From: Syntrophus gentianae
Lineage (GTDB): Bacteria > Desulfobacterota > Syntrophia > Syntrophales > Syntrophaceae
Length of the DNA stretch: 64,000 bases
NCBI RefSeq assembly: GCF_900109885.1
Contig: NZ_FOBS01000016.1
Span: 1 to 64,000, forward strand
Direction of reading: 5' to 3'
Shown: positions 50,911 through 61,307 of the stretch, piece by piece
How positions within the stretch are numbered: position 1 is the first letter of the stretch
Layout: each line of letters starts with the position of its first letter
Position numbers and translations under genes: made by a program
Notes under the pieces: generated by a model
What the model saw: only the letters and a program-made list of their open reading frames with translations
Told to the model about the DNA's origin: nothing
Databases searched by the model: none

Positions 50911-52944
50911 ATGCCTCCAGCGTCCAAGCTGTCCAGAATTCGAAATATCGGAATTATCGCTCACATTGATGCCGGCAAGACAACGGTCAGTGAACGAATT
51001 CTCTACTATACAGGGAAGTCCTACAAGATCGGTGAAGTTCATGACGGGGAAGCCGTTATGGACTGGATGCCGCAGGAGCAGGAGAGGGGCATTACCATCA
51101 CTTCGGCGGTGACCACCTGCAATTGGGGGAATTCTGAGATTCATATCATCGATACGCCGGGGCATGTGGATTTCACCATTGAAGTCGAGCGCAGTCTGCG
51201 TGTCCTCGATGGGGTCGTGGTTGTATTCTGTGCGGTGGGCGGCGTGGAGCCCCAGTCTGAGACCGTCTGGCATCAGGCCGATAAATACGGCGTTCCCAAG
51301 ATTGCCTTCGTGAACAAGATGGACCGGGTCGGTGCGGATTTTTCCCGGGTTATCGAGATGATGAGGGAGCGCTTCAGTTCCATCCCTCTTCCCGTCCAGA
51401 TTCCCTGGGGGCAGGAGGAAAAGTTCCGGGGGGTTGTGGATCTGATTTCCAGAAAAATCATTACCTGGGATGAGGGTTCTAAAGGTGCGAAGTATGAATT
51501 CAGCGAAATTCCCGAGGATTTGATGGCCGAGGTCGAAGCGCAGCGGGAAAAAATGCTGGAGGCGGTTGCGGAAGTCGATGATGAGATCGCCGAGAAGTAT
51601 CTGGGAGGAGAAGAGATCTCTGAGAAGGAACTCCTGCAGGCGATTCGGAAGGCTACCCTGGCCGTCAAGCTGGTGCCGGTAATGTGCGGTACCGCCTTGA
51701 AGAATAAAGGGATTCAGCCGGTTTTGGATGCCGTGGTCAATTTTCTTCCTTCCCCTGAGGATGTGCCGCCTGTTCGAGGCGTTCATCCGGTCACGAAGGA
51801 AGAATCGACAAGAATAAGCAGCAACAAGGAACCCCTCGCCGCTCTGGCCTTCAAGGTGATGCAGGATGAAGGACGGAAGCTGACCTATCTTCGCATCTAT
51901 TCCGGGCAGATGAAAGCGGGTGAGGAGCTTTACAACGCCAGTAAGACGAAGAAAGAAAAGGCGTCCCGGTTGCTGAAGATGCACGCGAACAAGCGTGAAC
52001 GTCTGGAAATGGCCGGAGCAGGGGATATCGTCGCCGTCATGGGATTGAAGGAAACGACGACCGGCGATACGATCTGTGATGAGGCAAACCCCATCCTGCT
52101 CGAATCCATGGAGTTTTATGAGCCGGTCATTTCACAGGCCATTGAAGCCAAAACACCTGCCGATCAGGAGAAATTGTCGCTCGCTCTGCAGAAGTTGGTG
52201 GAAGAAGATCCGACGCTTCGGGTGAAATATGATGAAGAAACGGCACAAACGGTCATATCCGGGATGGGCGAACTGCATCTCGATATCATTATTGACCGGC
52301 TGAGTCGGGAGTTTCATACCCATGTCAATGTAGGCAAGCCAAGGGTTGTCTATCGGGAAACAATCCGGAAAAAAATTGACAGTGAGGGGCATTTCGAAAG
52401 GGAACTTGGAGACAAGAAACATTTCGGTCATGTCCGTCTGATCCTGGAGCCCAGAGAGCGCGGCGCCGGCGTCGAAGTCGACTGGAAAATCGATCCGGCT
52501 TTGTTTCCTGCGGAATATCTGAAAGCGATTGAGGAGGGGATTACCGAGGCCCTTCAAAGTGGTGCGGTCGCCGGCTATCCGGTTGTGGACATTCGAGTGA
52601 GCGTTGCGGAGGTCCTTCTGAAGGAGGGTGAATCCTCGGTAATCGGTTATAAAGTTGCGGCGACCTCGGCGTTGAGAGATGGATGCAATAAAGCGGATCC
52701 CGTGCTTCTTGAACCCATCATGATGGTCAATGTAATCACGCCGGCGGAATTTATGGGAGATGTCATCGGCGATATCAACGCCCGAAAGGGAGAAATCCAG
52801 GAGATCACGCCCAAGGGGGCGATGTCTGAAATCCGGGCCAGGATTCCCTTGAAGGCCCTCTTCGGTTATTCCACGGATCTTCGTTCTGCGACGCAGGGCA
52901 GGGCGATTTTCACCATGCAATTCTTTACCTATGATCAAGGCTGA
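50911..52944 (+). CDS. fusA: Elongation factor G, paralogue
   Basis: A 677-residue translational GTPase: [15 protein letters not shown] (P-loop), the switch region [32 protein letters not shown] and NKMDR mark EF-G. C-terminal domains IV and V are present, with [10 protein letters not shown] and YPVVDIRVS. It is a little shorter than canonical EF-G (about 690) and is not next to rpsL/rpsG, so it may be a second copy such as those used in ribosome recycling. Shine-Dalgarno is weak. Confidence 0.93.
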   Translation: MPPASKLSRIRNIGIIAHIDAGKTTVSERILYYTGKSYKIGEVHDGEAVMDWMPQEQERGITITSAVTTCNWGNSEIHIIDTPGHVDFTIEVERSLRVLDGVVVVFCAVGGVEPQSETVWHQADKYGVPKIAFVNKMDRVGADFSRVIEMMRERFSSIPLPVQIPWGQEEKFRGVVDLISRKIITWDEGSKGAKYEFSEIPEDLMAEVEAQREKMLEAVAEVDDEIAEKYLGGEEISEKELLQAIRKATLAVKLVPVMCGTALKNKGIQPVLDAVVNFLPSPEDVPPVRGVHPVTKEESTRISSNKEPLAALAFKVMQDEGRKLTYLRIYSGQMKAGEELYNASKTKKEKASRLLKMHANKRERLEMAGAGDIVAVMGLKETTTGDTICDEANPILLESMEFYEPVISQAIEAKTPADQEKLSLALQKLVEEDPTLRVKYDEETAQTVISGMGELHLDIIIDRLSREFHTHVNVGKPRVVYRETIRKKIDSEGHFERELGDKKHFGHVRLILEPRERGAGVEVDWKIDPALFPAEYLKAIEEGITEALQSGAVAGYPVVDIRVSVAEVLLKEGESSVIGYKVAATSALRDGCNKADPVLLEPIMMVNVITPAEFMGDVIGDINARKGEIQEITPKGAMSEIRARIPLKALFGYSTDLRSATQGRAIFTMQFFTYDQG

Positions 52945-53233
52945 CAGTCTGCTATAGTTGATTAAAAATATTTTTTGTAGTAATTTAATATTAACAATAG
53001 CGTTCAGGCTCAAAGTCATTCCTTCCCCGCAGATATGCTGAGAATACAGAATTTTCGATACCTGTAAACATAAGCGATCGATCCTAACCTTTCTATCCAA
53101 CCATTGATATTTAACTGTAAGTATTCATATTCCCACAAGATTAACGTATTTTCCTGATTTTCTGTTGATTTGGAATTAAGCCGTTCTCAATTTAAGATTA
53201 GATAAGGAATCCTTATTGGTCGAGGAGGTTAAA

Positions 53234-55300
53234 ATGAATGCGTACGGCCAAAAAACACTGGAATTCCATTTACAGGAGGTAAAAGAGGGACGGAGGCGAT
53301 TTGAAAACGCCTTTGAATCGGTCGCCAGGATGATTCTCGACGACAGCGACAAAATCGAAAAGGTTGTCGTCAACGGGAAAAGTACCTATGATTTTAAAGT
53401 GTTCCGCATGGGAGCTAAACACGTCGTCGGCATGTTTGATGAAATCAACAGTTTCGTATCCTTTGTCAAGGATGCCGCTGAAGGAGGATCTTCCGGGGAG
53501 ATGGCCTTTGTCCTTGTCGGCGAACCGGGAAACGGGAAAACTTTTTTTGTCGATTCCGTATGCGCCCTTTACCGGCAATTCATTGCCCAGGAAGGAAACC
53601 GCCGCTACACCTTCAATTTCAAGAAGATCGATCAACTGGAAAATTACGGGAAAATCCGGATGATCCAATCACAGACCTTTGAAGATCCGATGATTCTGGC
53701 CATGAATCTTTTCCCCTCCAGGAATGACAGCATGGACTATCTGTCCAGGACTTTTGGCTTTTCTGACAGCGAACTGGAAAAATATTTTGCGAATTACAAA
53801 CCGCTGGGGGCATGCAGCGATTTTATCCTCAATGATATCCGAACTGTCACCAATGAGAACCTCGAAGACATTCTCGATTTCTTCGAGGTTGTTCCCGTAC
53901 CCCTCAGTGAAAGCCTGGGGACGATTACGGGAAAATACTCCGCCAAGGACAAAATAACCTCTTCCGCAGTGGATCTCCTGGGAGATGAATCCATCCAGCG
54001 ACTTCTTCACCTGGCCGACCCCAACAACCCCTATCGCTTTGATCTGCGCCGGGGCGCATTGGCCAGGGTGGCCGGTGGAGGGATCCATTTCAGTGACGAA
54101 ATCTTCAAGAACAAGAAGGATCTTGTGCAGGTCTACCTTGGTGTGATTCAGAACAGGAATATCGAAATAGACGGATTTCGCTGGCCCATTGACACCCTGA
54201 TCATTGCAACCAGCAACAATTCAGAATTCAATAGATTCCTCTCGGAAAAGGAAGAGGCGCCCATCGTCGATCGTTGTCGGATCTGTTATGTGGCCCATAA
54301 CACGAATTACCACCTGCAGAAATATCTGACCGATTATGCCCTTGGCAGTGAAGTGAAGACTACTCTGACGAAGGAACAGCTCCACCAGGATCCGAATCTG
54401 AATTATGCCGCTTCCCTGGTCGTCGTTTTCTCCCGGCTGCCGCGGTCGGAAAAACTGACCCCGCTGGAAATGCTGAGACTCGCAGCAGGGGAAGTAGCCG
54501 GGGAGAAGAGCATCAAAACCCTTGCCGAGGTGATCGACATCCTCAATCACGAACCGGATATCACAAAACGATTCGGGCAGAAGGGATTGGGACAGAGATC
54601 GCTCGGACGGGCCCTGCAGCTGCTCATGGAAACATCGGAAACAAACGAAGGCCGCTGCATGTTTGCCGAGGATATCTTCAAGGCGATCGAAAAGGTCATT
54701 CTGGACTATATTACGGACGCCAACGAACGTACCAAATATTTCGAAGATATCAAGATCGCCCGGGGGCTTTACCGTGAGCGGATCATGACGGAGATGTTCA
54801 ACGCCTATATGGACGAGCCTCTCGCCGTGAAAAAGGATGTCATGAATTATGTCAATATGATTATCGGTATCGATGCGGAAAACCTTGGTCCGGACAGGAT
54901 GTGGAAATACAAGGATCCGCAGACCGGGCAGTTGAAAGCCCTGAAGATCGACGAACGCTATGTCCAGAGCGTGGAAGAACGGCTCGGTCTGAAAACGAAG
55001 GAACAGCGTGAATCCTTCCGCACATCCATCCGTAAGATTTATGGTCAGAAAATGTCCATCGACACGAATTATGATTTTATGGACAATGTTGAACTCCTGA
55101 AGGCCGTGACCGATGTCCGCCTGAAATCGGATATTGCCGGAGCGGGAAGCCTTATCGGCGCCCTGGCGAACCGAACCAATGAAGAAAATCAGAAACTCTA
55201 TGATCGAATGATTGACACCATGCTCAATAAGCTTAATTACTGTAAAACCTGCGCCCAGAAGACGATCGAATATTTCTGTACGCAAAGCGACGAACAGTGA
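53234..55300 (+). CDS. PrkA-family serine protein kinase (AAA-PrkA), first copy
   Basis: A 688-residue protein of the PrkA/YeaG family: a AAA-like N-terminal domain with Walker A LVGEPGNGKTFFVDS (about 96-103), a central region with RRGALARVAGGGIHFSDEIFKN and TLIIATSNNSEFNRF, and a C-terminal PrkA domain (YVNMIIGIDAENLGPDRMWKYKDP). E. coli YeaG and B. subtilis PrkA act in nutrient-stress and sporulation-related signalling; kinase versus ATP-driven protease activity has been debated. GAGGAGGTT precedes the ATG. It is the first of four adjacent genes. Confidence 0.92.
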   Translation: MNAYGQKTLEFHLQEVKEGRRRFENAFESVARMILDDSDKIEKVVVNGKSTYDFKVFRMGAKHVVGMFDEINSFVSFVKDAAEGGSSGEMAFVLVGEPGNGKTFFVDSVCALYRQFIAQEGNRRYTFNFKKIDQLENYGKIRMIQSQTFEDPMILAMNLFPSRNDSMDYLSRTFGFSDSELEKYFANYKPLGACSDFILNDIRTVTNENLEDILDFFEVVPVPLSESLGTITGKYSAKDKITSSAVDLLGDESIQRLLHLADPNNPYRFDLRRGALARVAGGGIHFSDEIFKNKKDLVQVYLGVIQNRNIEIDGFRWPIDTLIIATSNNSEFNRFLSEKEEAPIVDRCRICYVAHNTNYHLQKYLTDYALGSEVKTTLTKEQLHQDPNLNYAASLVVVFSRLPRSEKLTPLEMLRLAAGEVAGEKSIKTLAEVIDILNHEPDITKRFGQKGLGQRSLGRALQLLMETSETNEGRCMFAEDIFKAIEKVILDYITDANERTKYFEDIKIARGLYRERIMTEMFNAYMDEPLAVKKDVMNYVNMIIGIDAENLGPDRMWKYKDPQTGQLKALKIDERYVQSVEERLGLKTKEQRESFRTSIRKIYGQKMSIDTNYDFMDNVELLKAVTDVRLKSDIAGAGSLIGALANRTNEENQKLYDRMIDTMLNKLNYCKTCAQKTIEYFCTQSDEQ

Positions 55301-55340
55301 AGTCCGTCTGGAATAAAATCATCTGTGTGAGGTCCCTGTC

Positions 55341-56579
55341 ATGACTCTGCCGAGAAGCCTTTATAGTCTCTGCGATATGACTGAGATGCAGGATGTCGGT
55401 CCGGCCGAAATTCCCTATTCTCAACGGATGACGTCCATTGGCGATCTCCTGGAACGGGACACCCAGCGGGAGAAGGACGGTTTTCCCCGAAAAATCCGGA
55501 TCGGGCGGCTTTTCAAGCCCACCCGTGGCGAGAAAGAAAAGATTGTCGTTGTTCCAACAACCGTTGAAGAGAAACTGATGCATGACACGAGGCCTCCCAA
55601 ACCGGAAGAAGAATCGGACGCCGGAGGCGGTTCAGGCGAAGGGGAAGAAGGGGACATCATCGGGCAGGAACCGCTTCACGGGCAGGAAGGGGCCGGAACA
55701 GGTTCAGGCGGCCAGGGGGAAGGCGTCGAGCATGAAATGGAGGCCGGCGCTTACGAACTGGGGCGTATTCTGACGGAACAATTCGAGCTTCCCAACCTCA
55801 AGAACAAGGGGATGAAGCGCTCTCTCAAAAAAGTCACCTATGATCTGACGGACCGGAATGAAGGATTCGGGCAGGTCCTGGATAAGAAAGCCACATTAAG
55901 AAAAATCCTTGAAACCAACATCGCCCTCGAAAACATTCCCGATGTCATGGATATCGACCTGGCAAGCCTGATCGTTTCGCCGGCAGACAGCGTCTACCGG
56001 ATTCTATCCCAGGAAAAAGATCTGGAATCACAGGCCCTCGTATTCTTTGTCCGGGATTATTCGGGTTCCATGTCGGGAAAACCGACGGAACTCGTCGTTT
56101 CGCAGCATGTCCTCATCTACAGCTGGCTTTTGTACCAATATGACCGGCAATTGCTCACGCGCTTCATCCTCCATGATACGGAAGCCAAGGAAGTTCCTGA
56201 TTTTCATTCTTACGCCAGCCTGAAAATAGCCGGAGGAACGAAAATGGGTGCGGCGTACCGATTGATTAATTCGATTGTGGAAAAGGACAACCTGGATCGC
56301 GATTACAATATCTATGTTTTCCATGGTACCGATGGGGACGACTGGGACAGGGAGGGTAAGGAGACGATTCCGGTAATTCAGAAGATGATCCGTTACTGCA
56401 GCCGAATCGGAATCACCATCACCGCTGTTCCAACGGCAACGGGGCCCACATGGGCGGAAGCGTATCTCCGGGATTCAAAAGTTCTAGAGGAATTTCCGCA
56501 GGAAATAAAGCTCGATGTGGTTTCGGAGGATGCGGAAGAATCCCGGCTCATTGACGGCATTAAGAAATTGATCTCATAA
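55341..56579 (+). CDS. DUF444/YeaH-like protein with VWA MIDAS motif
   Basis: A 412-residue protein. The N-terminal half has an acidic Gly/Glu-rich linker (about residues 90-135) and the region GMKRSLKKVTYDLTDRNEGFG. The C-terminal half is a von Willebrand A-like fold with the metal-ion motif VRDYSGSMSGKP, then LTRFILHDTEAKEV and AGGTKMGAAY. This is the YeaH family, always near yeaG/prkA and spoVR. It probably acts as a scaffold or substrate for the kinase. It starts 40 bases after the kinase gene and ends four bases before the SpoVR gene. Confidence 0.9.
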   Translation: MTLPRSLYSLCDMTEMQDVGPAEIPYSQRMTSIGDLLERDTQREKDGFPRKIRIGRLFKPTRGEKEKIVVVPTTVEEKLMHDTRPPKPEEESDAGGGSGEGEEGDIIGQEPLHGQEGAGTGSGGQGEGVEHEMEAGAYELGRILTEQFELPNLKNKGMKRSLKKVTYDLTDRNEGFGQVLDKKATLRKILETNIALENIPDVMDIDLASLIVSPADSVYRILSQEKDLESQALVFFVRDYSGSMSGKPTELVVSQHVLIYSWLLYQYDRQLLTRFILHDTEAKEVPDFHSYASLKIAGGTKMGAAYRLINSIVEKDNLDRDYNIYVFHGTDGDDWDREGKETIPVIQKMIRYCSRIGITITAVPTATGPTWAEAYLRDSKVLEEFPQEIKLDVVSEDAEESRLIDGIKKLIS

Positions 56580-56583
56580 GAAA

Positions 56584-58239
56584 ATGGAACTCATCAATCA
56601 GCATACCAAAGGGATTATGGAGGGTTGTAAGGAACGGGCCCGCGACGCAGGGCTGCGATTCCAGAACGAGACGCTTGAATATATCGTGACCAATAAAGAC
56701 CTCCTTGAACTGGGGCCGAAGAATATGATTCCCACCCTTTACGACTACTGGGTCCATGATGTGGAGGTCCTCCATGAAAAGGGAAAATATGAATTGTACC
56801 CTTACAATCCCTATGAGACGGTCATCAACACCAAGCCGGCCATCTCTTTTTACAATGACAACAACCCGGACTGGCTGAATGTCATGATTTTCTATCATGT
56901 CCTGGCCCATATCGACTTCTTTCAGAACAATCTGCTCTTCCGGTCTACCTGGGATGAAGATTTTACCGGCCAGGCCCTGGCGGACAAGCGGAACATCGCC
57001 ATGCTCCGATCAGAAAAAGGGCGCTGGGTCGATTACGTCATCGAGTTTACCCGCGGGATCGACAATCTTGTTGATCTCTTCGGAGAGCTGTCCCTGTTGA
57101 ATTATCCCGCCGAGATCAATGCCTCCAGCCGTTTAAATTATTATTTCGATGTTTTCCTGCAGACGGTTCAGCAAGTCTCATACTCTTTCTATTTGAAGGA
57201 GATCGAACGCTACAACAAGACCCTGGAAGCGTACGGCGGAATGGCTGAATCCGTTTTTTTCTCCGATACGGCGAAGAAATATCCGGAATTCGAGGCCATG
57301 TATGGAAAGCAGAAACGGGAAGAGGAGGCGCCTCCCCGGGACTTGATCCAATATCTGCAGGAGTATTCCCCCTTTCTGCAGCGACCGGAAAATATCTGGA
57401 TGAAGACCGTTATGGAAATTGTCCGGCGCACTTCTCTGTACTTTCAACCCCAGATCCGGACGAAAATCCTCAATGAAGGATGGGCCAGTTACTGGCATGA
57501 CATCCTCTTCATGAGCGATGACCGCATTAAAGGCAATGAGGTCTCTTATGCCCTGGTGAACGCCAAGGTCACTGCTTTGAGCCGGTTGGGAATCAATCCC
57601 TACGCCCTGGGAATGAGACTTTTTTCCTATCTGGAGGATTCTGCGGAAAAGGGAAGGGTCTCTTACGAATTTCACCGCTTGAAGGACGCCGATCAGCGCC
57701 GGAAGTATGATCTTCATACCGGTCAGGGCCGCTCCTTTGTTTTTGACGTTCGGGAAAACTTCACGGATTTCACCTTTATCAACACCTTTGTGGACCAGGG
57801 GTTTGTAGATGCACACCGGCTTTTTGTGGCGGGACGCAGACTCAACCGACAAAAGGGCGTCTGGGAATATTTTGTCAAAAGCCGGAAAGCAGAAGACTAC
57901 AAGCAAATGCTCCTGAATTCCCTTTACCATCCGCCCCATGTCATCCTTGATGAGGAAAAGGGAGAGGGCGGTTCCCTGTATCTGAACCATCAATACGAAG
58001 GGAAACCCCTGGTTAAGGAATACATTGCCAATACCCTCCTGGGCATCGAGTACCTGTGGGGGGGAAAGGTCATGCTGGAAACAACGGAGCTGGTCAAAGA
58101 AGCGAAGGAGGAAGACTGGAAGCAGGCCTACCAGGTACCCAGATACATTCTTGCAGATCAGGAAACGACGGAGCAGATGATACCCAGAAGGGTCCTGTAT
58201 ACCATGGATAACCGCAAACTCACCAGGGAGCTGCTGTAG
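56584..58239 (+). CDS. SpoVR-family protein
   Basis: A 551-residue SpoVR/YcgB family protein, with the family signatures IPTLYDYWVHDVEVLHEKGKYE, HVLAHIDFFQNN, LNEGWASYWHD and FHRLKDADQRRKYDL. SpoVR is linked to spore cortex formation in Bacillus, but family members in non-sporulators form a stress module with PrkA and DUF444. The HxHxDFF and EGW-SYWH motifs look metal-binding. Nine bases separate it from the second kinase-like gene. Confidence 0.93.
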   Translation: MELINQHTKGIMEGCKERARDAGLRFQNETLEYIVTNKDLLELGPKNMIPTLYDYWVHDVEVLHEKGKYELYPYNPYETVINTKPAISFYNDNNPDWLNVMIFYHVLAHIDFFQNNLLFRSTWDEDFTGQALADKRNIAMLRSEKGRWVDYVIEFTRGIDNLVDLFGELSLLNYPAEINASSRLNYYFDVFLQTVQQVSYSFYLKEIERYNKTLEAYGGMAESVFFSDTAKKYPEFEAMYGKQKREEEAPPRDLIQYLQEYSPFLQRPENIWMKTVMEIVRRTSLYFQPQIRTKILNEGWASYWHDILFMSDDRIKGNEVSYALVNAKVTALSRLGINPYALGMRLFSYLEDSAEKGRVSYEFHRLKDADQRRKYDLHTGQGRSFVFDVRENFTDFTFINTFVDQGFVDAHRLFVAGRRLNRQKGVWEYFVKSRKAEDYKQMLLNSLYHPPHVILDEEKGEGGSLYLNHQYEGKPLVKEYIANTLLGIEYLWGGKVMLETTELVKEAKEEDWKQAYQVPRYILADQETTEQMIPRRVLYTMDNRKLTRELL

Positions 58240-58248
58240 GATTTTACG

Positions 58249-60537
58249 ATGAAAGCCGATAAGAACATCATTCATCACCTTTCCCAGAAAATAACGGAAC
58301 GCGAACATCGTGCGGCCATGCCGATGAAGGATTTTCTGAATGTCGCCGCCGAAAAGCCGCGTCTTATATTCCGAAACATTTTCCAGATGCTCTATGACAT
58401 GATTAAAAGCAATGTCGGGGAGGGTGTTGATGAATATCCCGATGATCCGGAATCGATTCACTATGTTTATTATGATTGCACGAAACTCTTCGTTGAAGGG
58501 TCGGATCATCCCTTTTTCGCCGACCGCATTTTCGCCAACCGGTTGATCAATCTTTTTTCGGCATTCCGTCATGGAACCCAACAGAACAGAATCTATATCT
58601 TTATAGGGCCGCAAGGCTGCGGAAAGAGCACCTTTTTGAACAACCTGCTCATGAAATTTGAGCAATACACGAAAACCCCCGACGGTCTGACCTATGAAAC
58701 CCTTTGGAGATTGAATTGGAAGGATCTCGGACATGCACCGGAACAGGATATCCCGGTCATTCTAAGCCAACTGCGGAATCTGGCAGATGAAACGCTGATA
58801 CCGAAGAAGCATGCCCGCGAGGGTGTCCTGTCGCTTCCCATGAAGAACTATCTCGAAGTTCCCTGCCCAAGCCATGACCATCCTCTCCTGATCATCCCCA
58901 AGGCGTATCGCAAGGAGGTTTTGGATCAGCTGATCACCGACCGGAAATTCAAGGAAAAACTCTTTACGGAAAAACAGTATCAATGGGTATTCCGAGATAA
59001 TCCCTGCACGATCTGCATTTCTCTTTATCAGACGCTCCTGAATCTCCTCGATGCTCCGGAAAAGGTTTTCGATATGGTTTTTGCCCGGCCCTATGAGTTC
59101 AATCGACGGCTGGGCCAGGGGATCAGCGTTTTCAATCCTGGAGACAAGATCGCCAGAACCAACATCCACACGAACGAATTGCTGCAAAGTCAATTGAACA
59201 ATCTGCTCCGGGACAGTAACCGTGTAAAATACATTTTTTCCCGGTACGCAAACACAAATAACGGAATCTACGCGATTATGGATGTCAAGGACCACAACAA
59301 GGAGCGGTTGGCAAATCTGCACGGCATCATCAGTGAAGGGGTTCACAAGGTTGAAGATATTGAGGAAAATGTGAATTCACTCTTTCTTGCCCTCATGAAT
59401 CCTGAGGATCGCGGAAATATTGTCGGCACCCAGTCCTTCATCGATCGGATCAGCTTTATCCTCGTTCCCTATGTCCTGGATTACAATACGGAAGTGAAGA
59501 TCTATAAAAACACCTTCGGCAGCCAGATCGAAACGATGTTTCTTCCCCGGGTCCTGCAGAATTTTGCCAAGGTGATCATTTCCACGCGGTTGAAAGAGCA
59601 ATCCGTCAGTCTGCTGGATTGGATCGGCGATCCGGAAAAGTACCAGCTTTACTGTGACAGCAACCTGCAACTCTTGAAAATGGACATTTACGCCGGGGTC
59701 ATCCCCTCATGGCTGACACAGGAAGATCGAAAATCTTTTACCGCCAGGAGAAGACAGAGCATCATTGCCGACTCGGAGATGGAAGGGAACGCAGGATTTT
59801 CAGGACGTGATTCCATCAAGATTTTCAACGAATTTTATACTTCCTATGCCAAGGAAGGAACTCTGATCAACATGGCCATGGTCTGTAATTTTTTCCGTCA
59901 ACATAGAAAGGAGCTGTCGGCTTCCATCCCGGACGGATTTTTGTATTCTCTCGTAAATTCCTATAACTACACCGTGCTTCAGGAAGTCCAGGAATGCTTG
60001 TACGATTACAATGAGGAGCGTATTGCCAAAGATATTCAGAACTACCTCTTTGCTGTCAATTTCGAAACGGGCCGTACCGAAAGATGCATTTACACCGGAG
60101 AAATCATCGATATTTCGGACGATTATTTTGAAGCCTTTGAGCGTCTGATCCTTGGACATCAAGCTGATGCAGATAAGAGGCAAAAATTCAGGAAAGAAGT
60201 CCAGAGCCAGTACATATCCAAGACATTGACCCAGGACATCCTGCTGGAAGGAAAATTCATTACGGAGACGGATGCCTACAAATCCCTGCGGGAACGCTAT
60301 GTTCACAACCTGAAAGAAAAAGTGATGGACCCCTTCATGAAAAACGACAACTTCCGCAGAGCCATCAAGGATTACGGTGCAGAAGCCTTTAATGCCTATG
60401 ACAAGAGAATCCGCAGGGAAGTTCGTTTCCTTATTGAAAATCTCATGGGGAAATACGGATACACCGAGCAGGGGGCAAAAGAAATCTGTATTTATGTCAT
60501 CGATAGCGACCTGGCCAAAACATATACATCGACTTGA
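58249..60537 (+). CDS. PrkA-like AAA kinase, divergent second copy
   Basis: A 762-residue relative of PrkA, longer than the first copy and divergent. Walker A is FIGPQGCGKSTFLNN (about 120-127). A Cys/His segment LEVPCPSHDHPLLIIP follows, and TNNGIYAIMDVKDHNKERL and FVTQSFIDRISFILVPYVLDYN-like regions correspond to the AAA core. The C-terminal part (YSLVNSYNYTVLQEVQECLYDYNEERIAKDIQNYLF) matches PrkA C-terminal regions. It may form a mixed complex with the first kinase. It ends the four-gene module. Confidence 0.85.
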   Translation: MKADKNIIHHLSQKITEREHRAAMPMKDFLNVAAEKPRLIFRNIFQMLYDMIKSNVGEGVDEYPDDPESIHYVYYDCTKLFVEGSDHPFFADRIFANRLINLFSAFRHGTQQNRIYIFIGPQGCGKSTFLNNLLMKFEQYTKTPDGLTYETLWRLNWKDLGHAPEQDIPVILSQLRNLADETLIPKKHAREGVLSLPMKNYLEVPCPSHDHPLLIIPKAYRKEVLDQLITDRKFKEKLFTEKQYQWVFRDNPCTICISLYQTLLNLLDAPEKVFDMVFARPYEFNRRLGQGISVFNPGDKIARTNIHTNELLQSQLNNLLRDSNRVKYIFSRYANTNNGIYAIMDVKDHNKERLANLHGIISEGVHKVEDIEENVNSLFLALMNPEDRGNIVGTQSFIDRISFILVPYVLDYNTEVKIYKNTFGSQIETMFLPRVLQNFAKVIISTRLKEQSVSLLDWIGDPEKYQLYCDSNLQLLKMDIYAGVIPSWLTQEDRKSFTARRRQSIIADSEMEGNAGFSGRDSIKIFNEFYTSYAKEGTLINMAMVCNFFRQHRKELSASIPDGFLYSLVNSYNYTVLQEVQECLYDYNEERIAKDIQNYLFAVNFETGRTERCIYTGEIIDISDDYFEAFERLILGHQADADKRQKFRKEVQSQYISKTLTQDILLEGKFITETDAYKSLRERYVHNLKEKVMDPFMKNDNFRRAIKDYGAEAFNAYDKRIRREVRFLIENLMGKYGYTEQGAKEICIYVIDSDLAKTYTST

Positions 60538-60591
60538 TGTCTTCCGAAGCCGGGGTTTTTTCCTGATGATGGAGAATCGGGTATTTGCCCT

Positions 60592-61041
60592 CTAAAGTCC
60601 GGCGACGGTCTGCGCAAGAACCGGATCTTCAAGCAGCCTTTTGGCAAAGCGGATATACTTGGCTACAATGGCCCGGACGGCGAGCTGCAGCGTAAAGGTG
60701 CGGAGGGGTTTTTCGATGAGATAGGAAATGTCCGATGCAATGCACATGTCGACGATATTGGAGCTCGCGTTGCCCGTGATGATGATCGTATCCTCATAGG
60801 CCATGGGAAACTTGTCGGCTATGGCGTCCAGGAAGCTGAAGGCTGTTTCCTGACCGAGGAAAACATCCAGGATAAAAATGGCCACCCCCGCTTTTTTCTG
60901 CCGGCAGTGCGCAATGGCGGCGTCAACATCGGTAAAGGAGAAAACATCCCCCCAGGTGTAGAAAGTTTCTATCGTCTCGGCAATGACGGAACAAACGACC
61001 GGTTCATCATCTACAATAATGACATCAATGCTTTCAGACAT
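60592..61041 (-). CDS. Stand-alone response-regulator receiver protein
   Basis: A 149-residue protein with only a receiver domain: acidic pair IIVDDEPV, phospho-acceptor Asp in FILDVFLG, IITGNAS with the conserved Thr-like position, and LIEKPLRT with the Lys. About 25 residues follow the receiver, with no DNA-binding output. It probably acts by protein-protein contact, like single-domain regulators of the CheY/Spo0F kind. AAGGAGG lies before the ATG. It is convergent with the PrkA-like gene and divergent from the sigma-54 activator. Confidence 0.9.
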   Translation of the reverse strand: MSESIDVIIVDDEPVVCSVIAETIETFYTWGDVFSFTDVDAAIAHCRQKKAGVAIFILDVFLGQETAFSFLDAIADKFPMAYEDTIIITGNASSNIVDMCIASDISYLIEKPLRTFTLQLAVRAIVAKYIRFAKRLLEDPVLAQTVAGL

Positions 61042-61307
61042 GTTCCCGCCTCCTTATCCCGAAGTAAAATCAGCATAACTTAACATCATGAATTATCATG
61101 CTAACATAGCAGGCAGAAATTTTCAAAAAAAGACTGGCGATATCTTTAAAAAGGTTTTTTGTGGCGCCTGTTGAGGGACGAAAGTTTTTTGGCAATCTGA
61201 TTTACATCGTGATATCCTTTTTTTCCCTTGAAAAAGGGAGACCGGAACAGTCAGGGAGTTTTAAGTCAATATAACGCTTTTATTCAATAAAGGGTGGAAA
61301 AGCTTAA

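Noticed and set aside
57178-58734. 518-residue minus-strand frame over the SpoVR gene
   Set aside because: Antisense to a full-length SpoVR; no independent support.
61042-61307. Possible sigma-54 promoter before the GAF-GAF activator (TGGCGCC near 61160)
   Set aside because: The required GG-N10-GC spacing is not met in the sequence.
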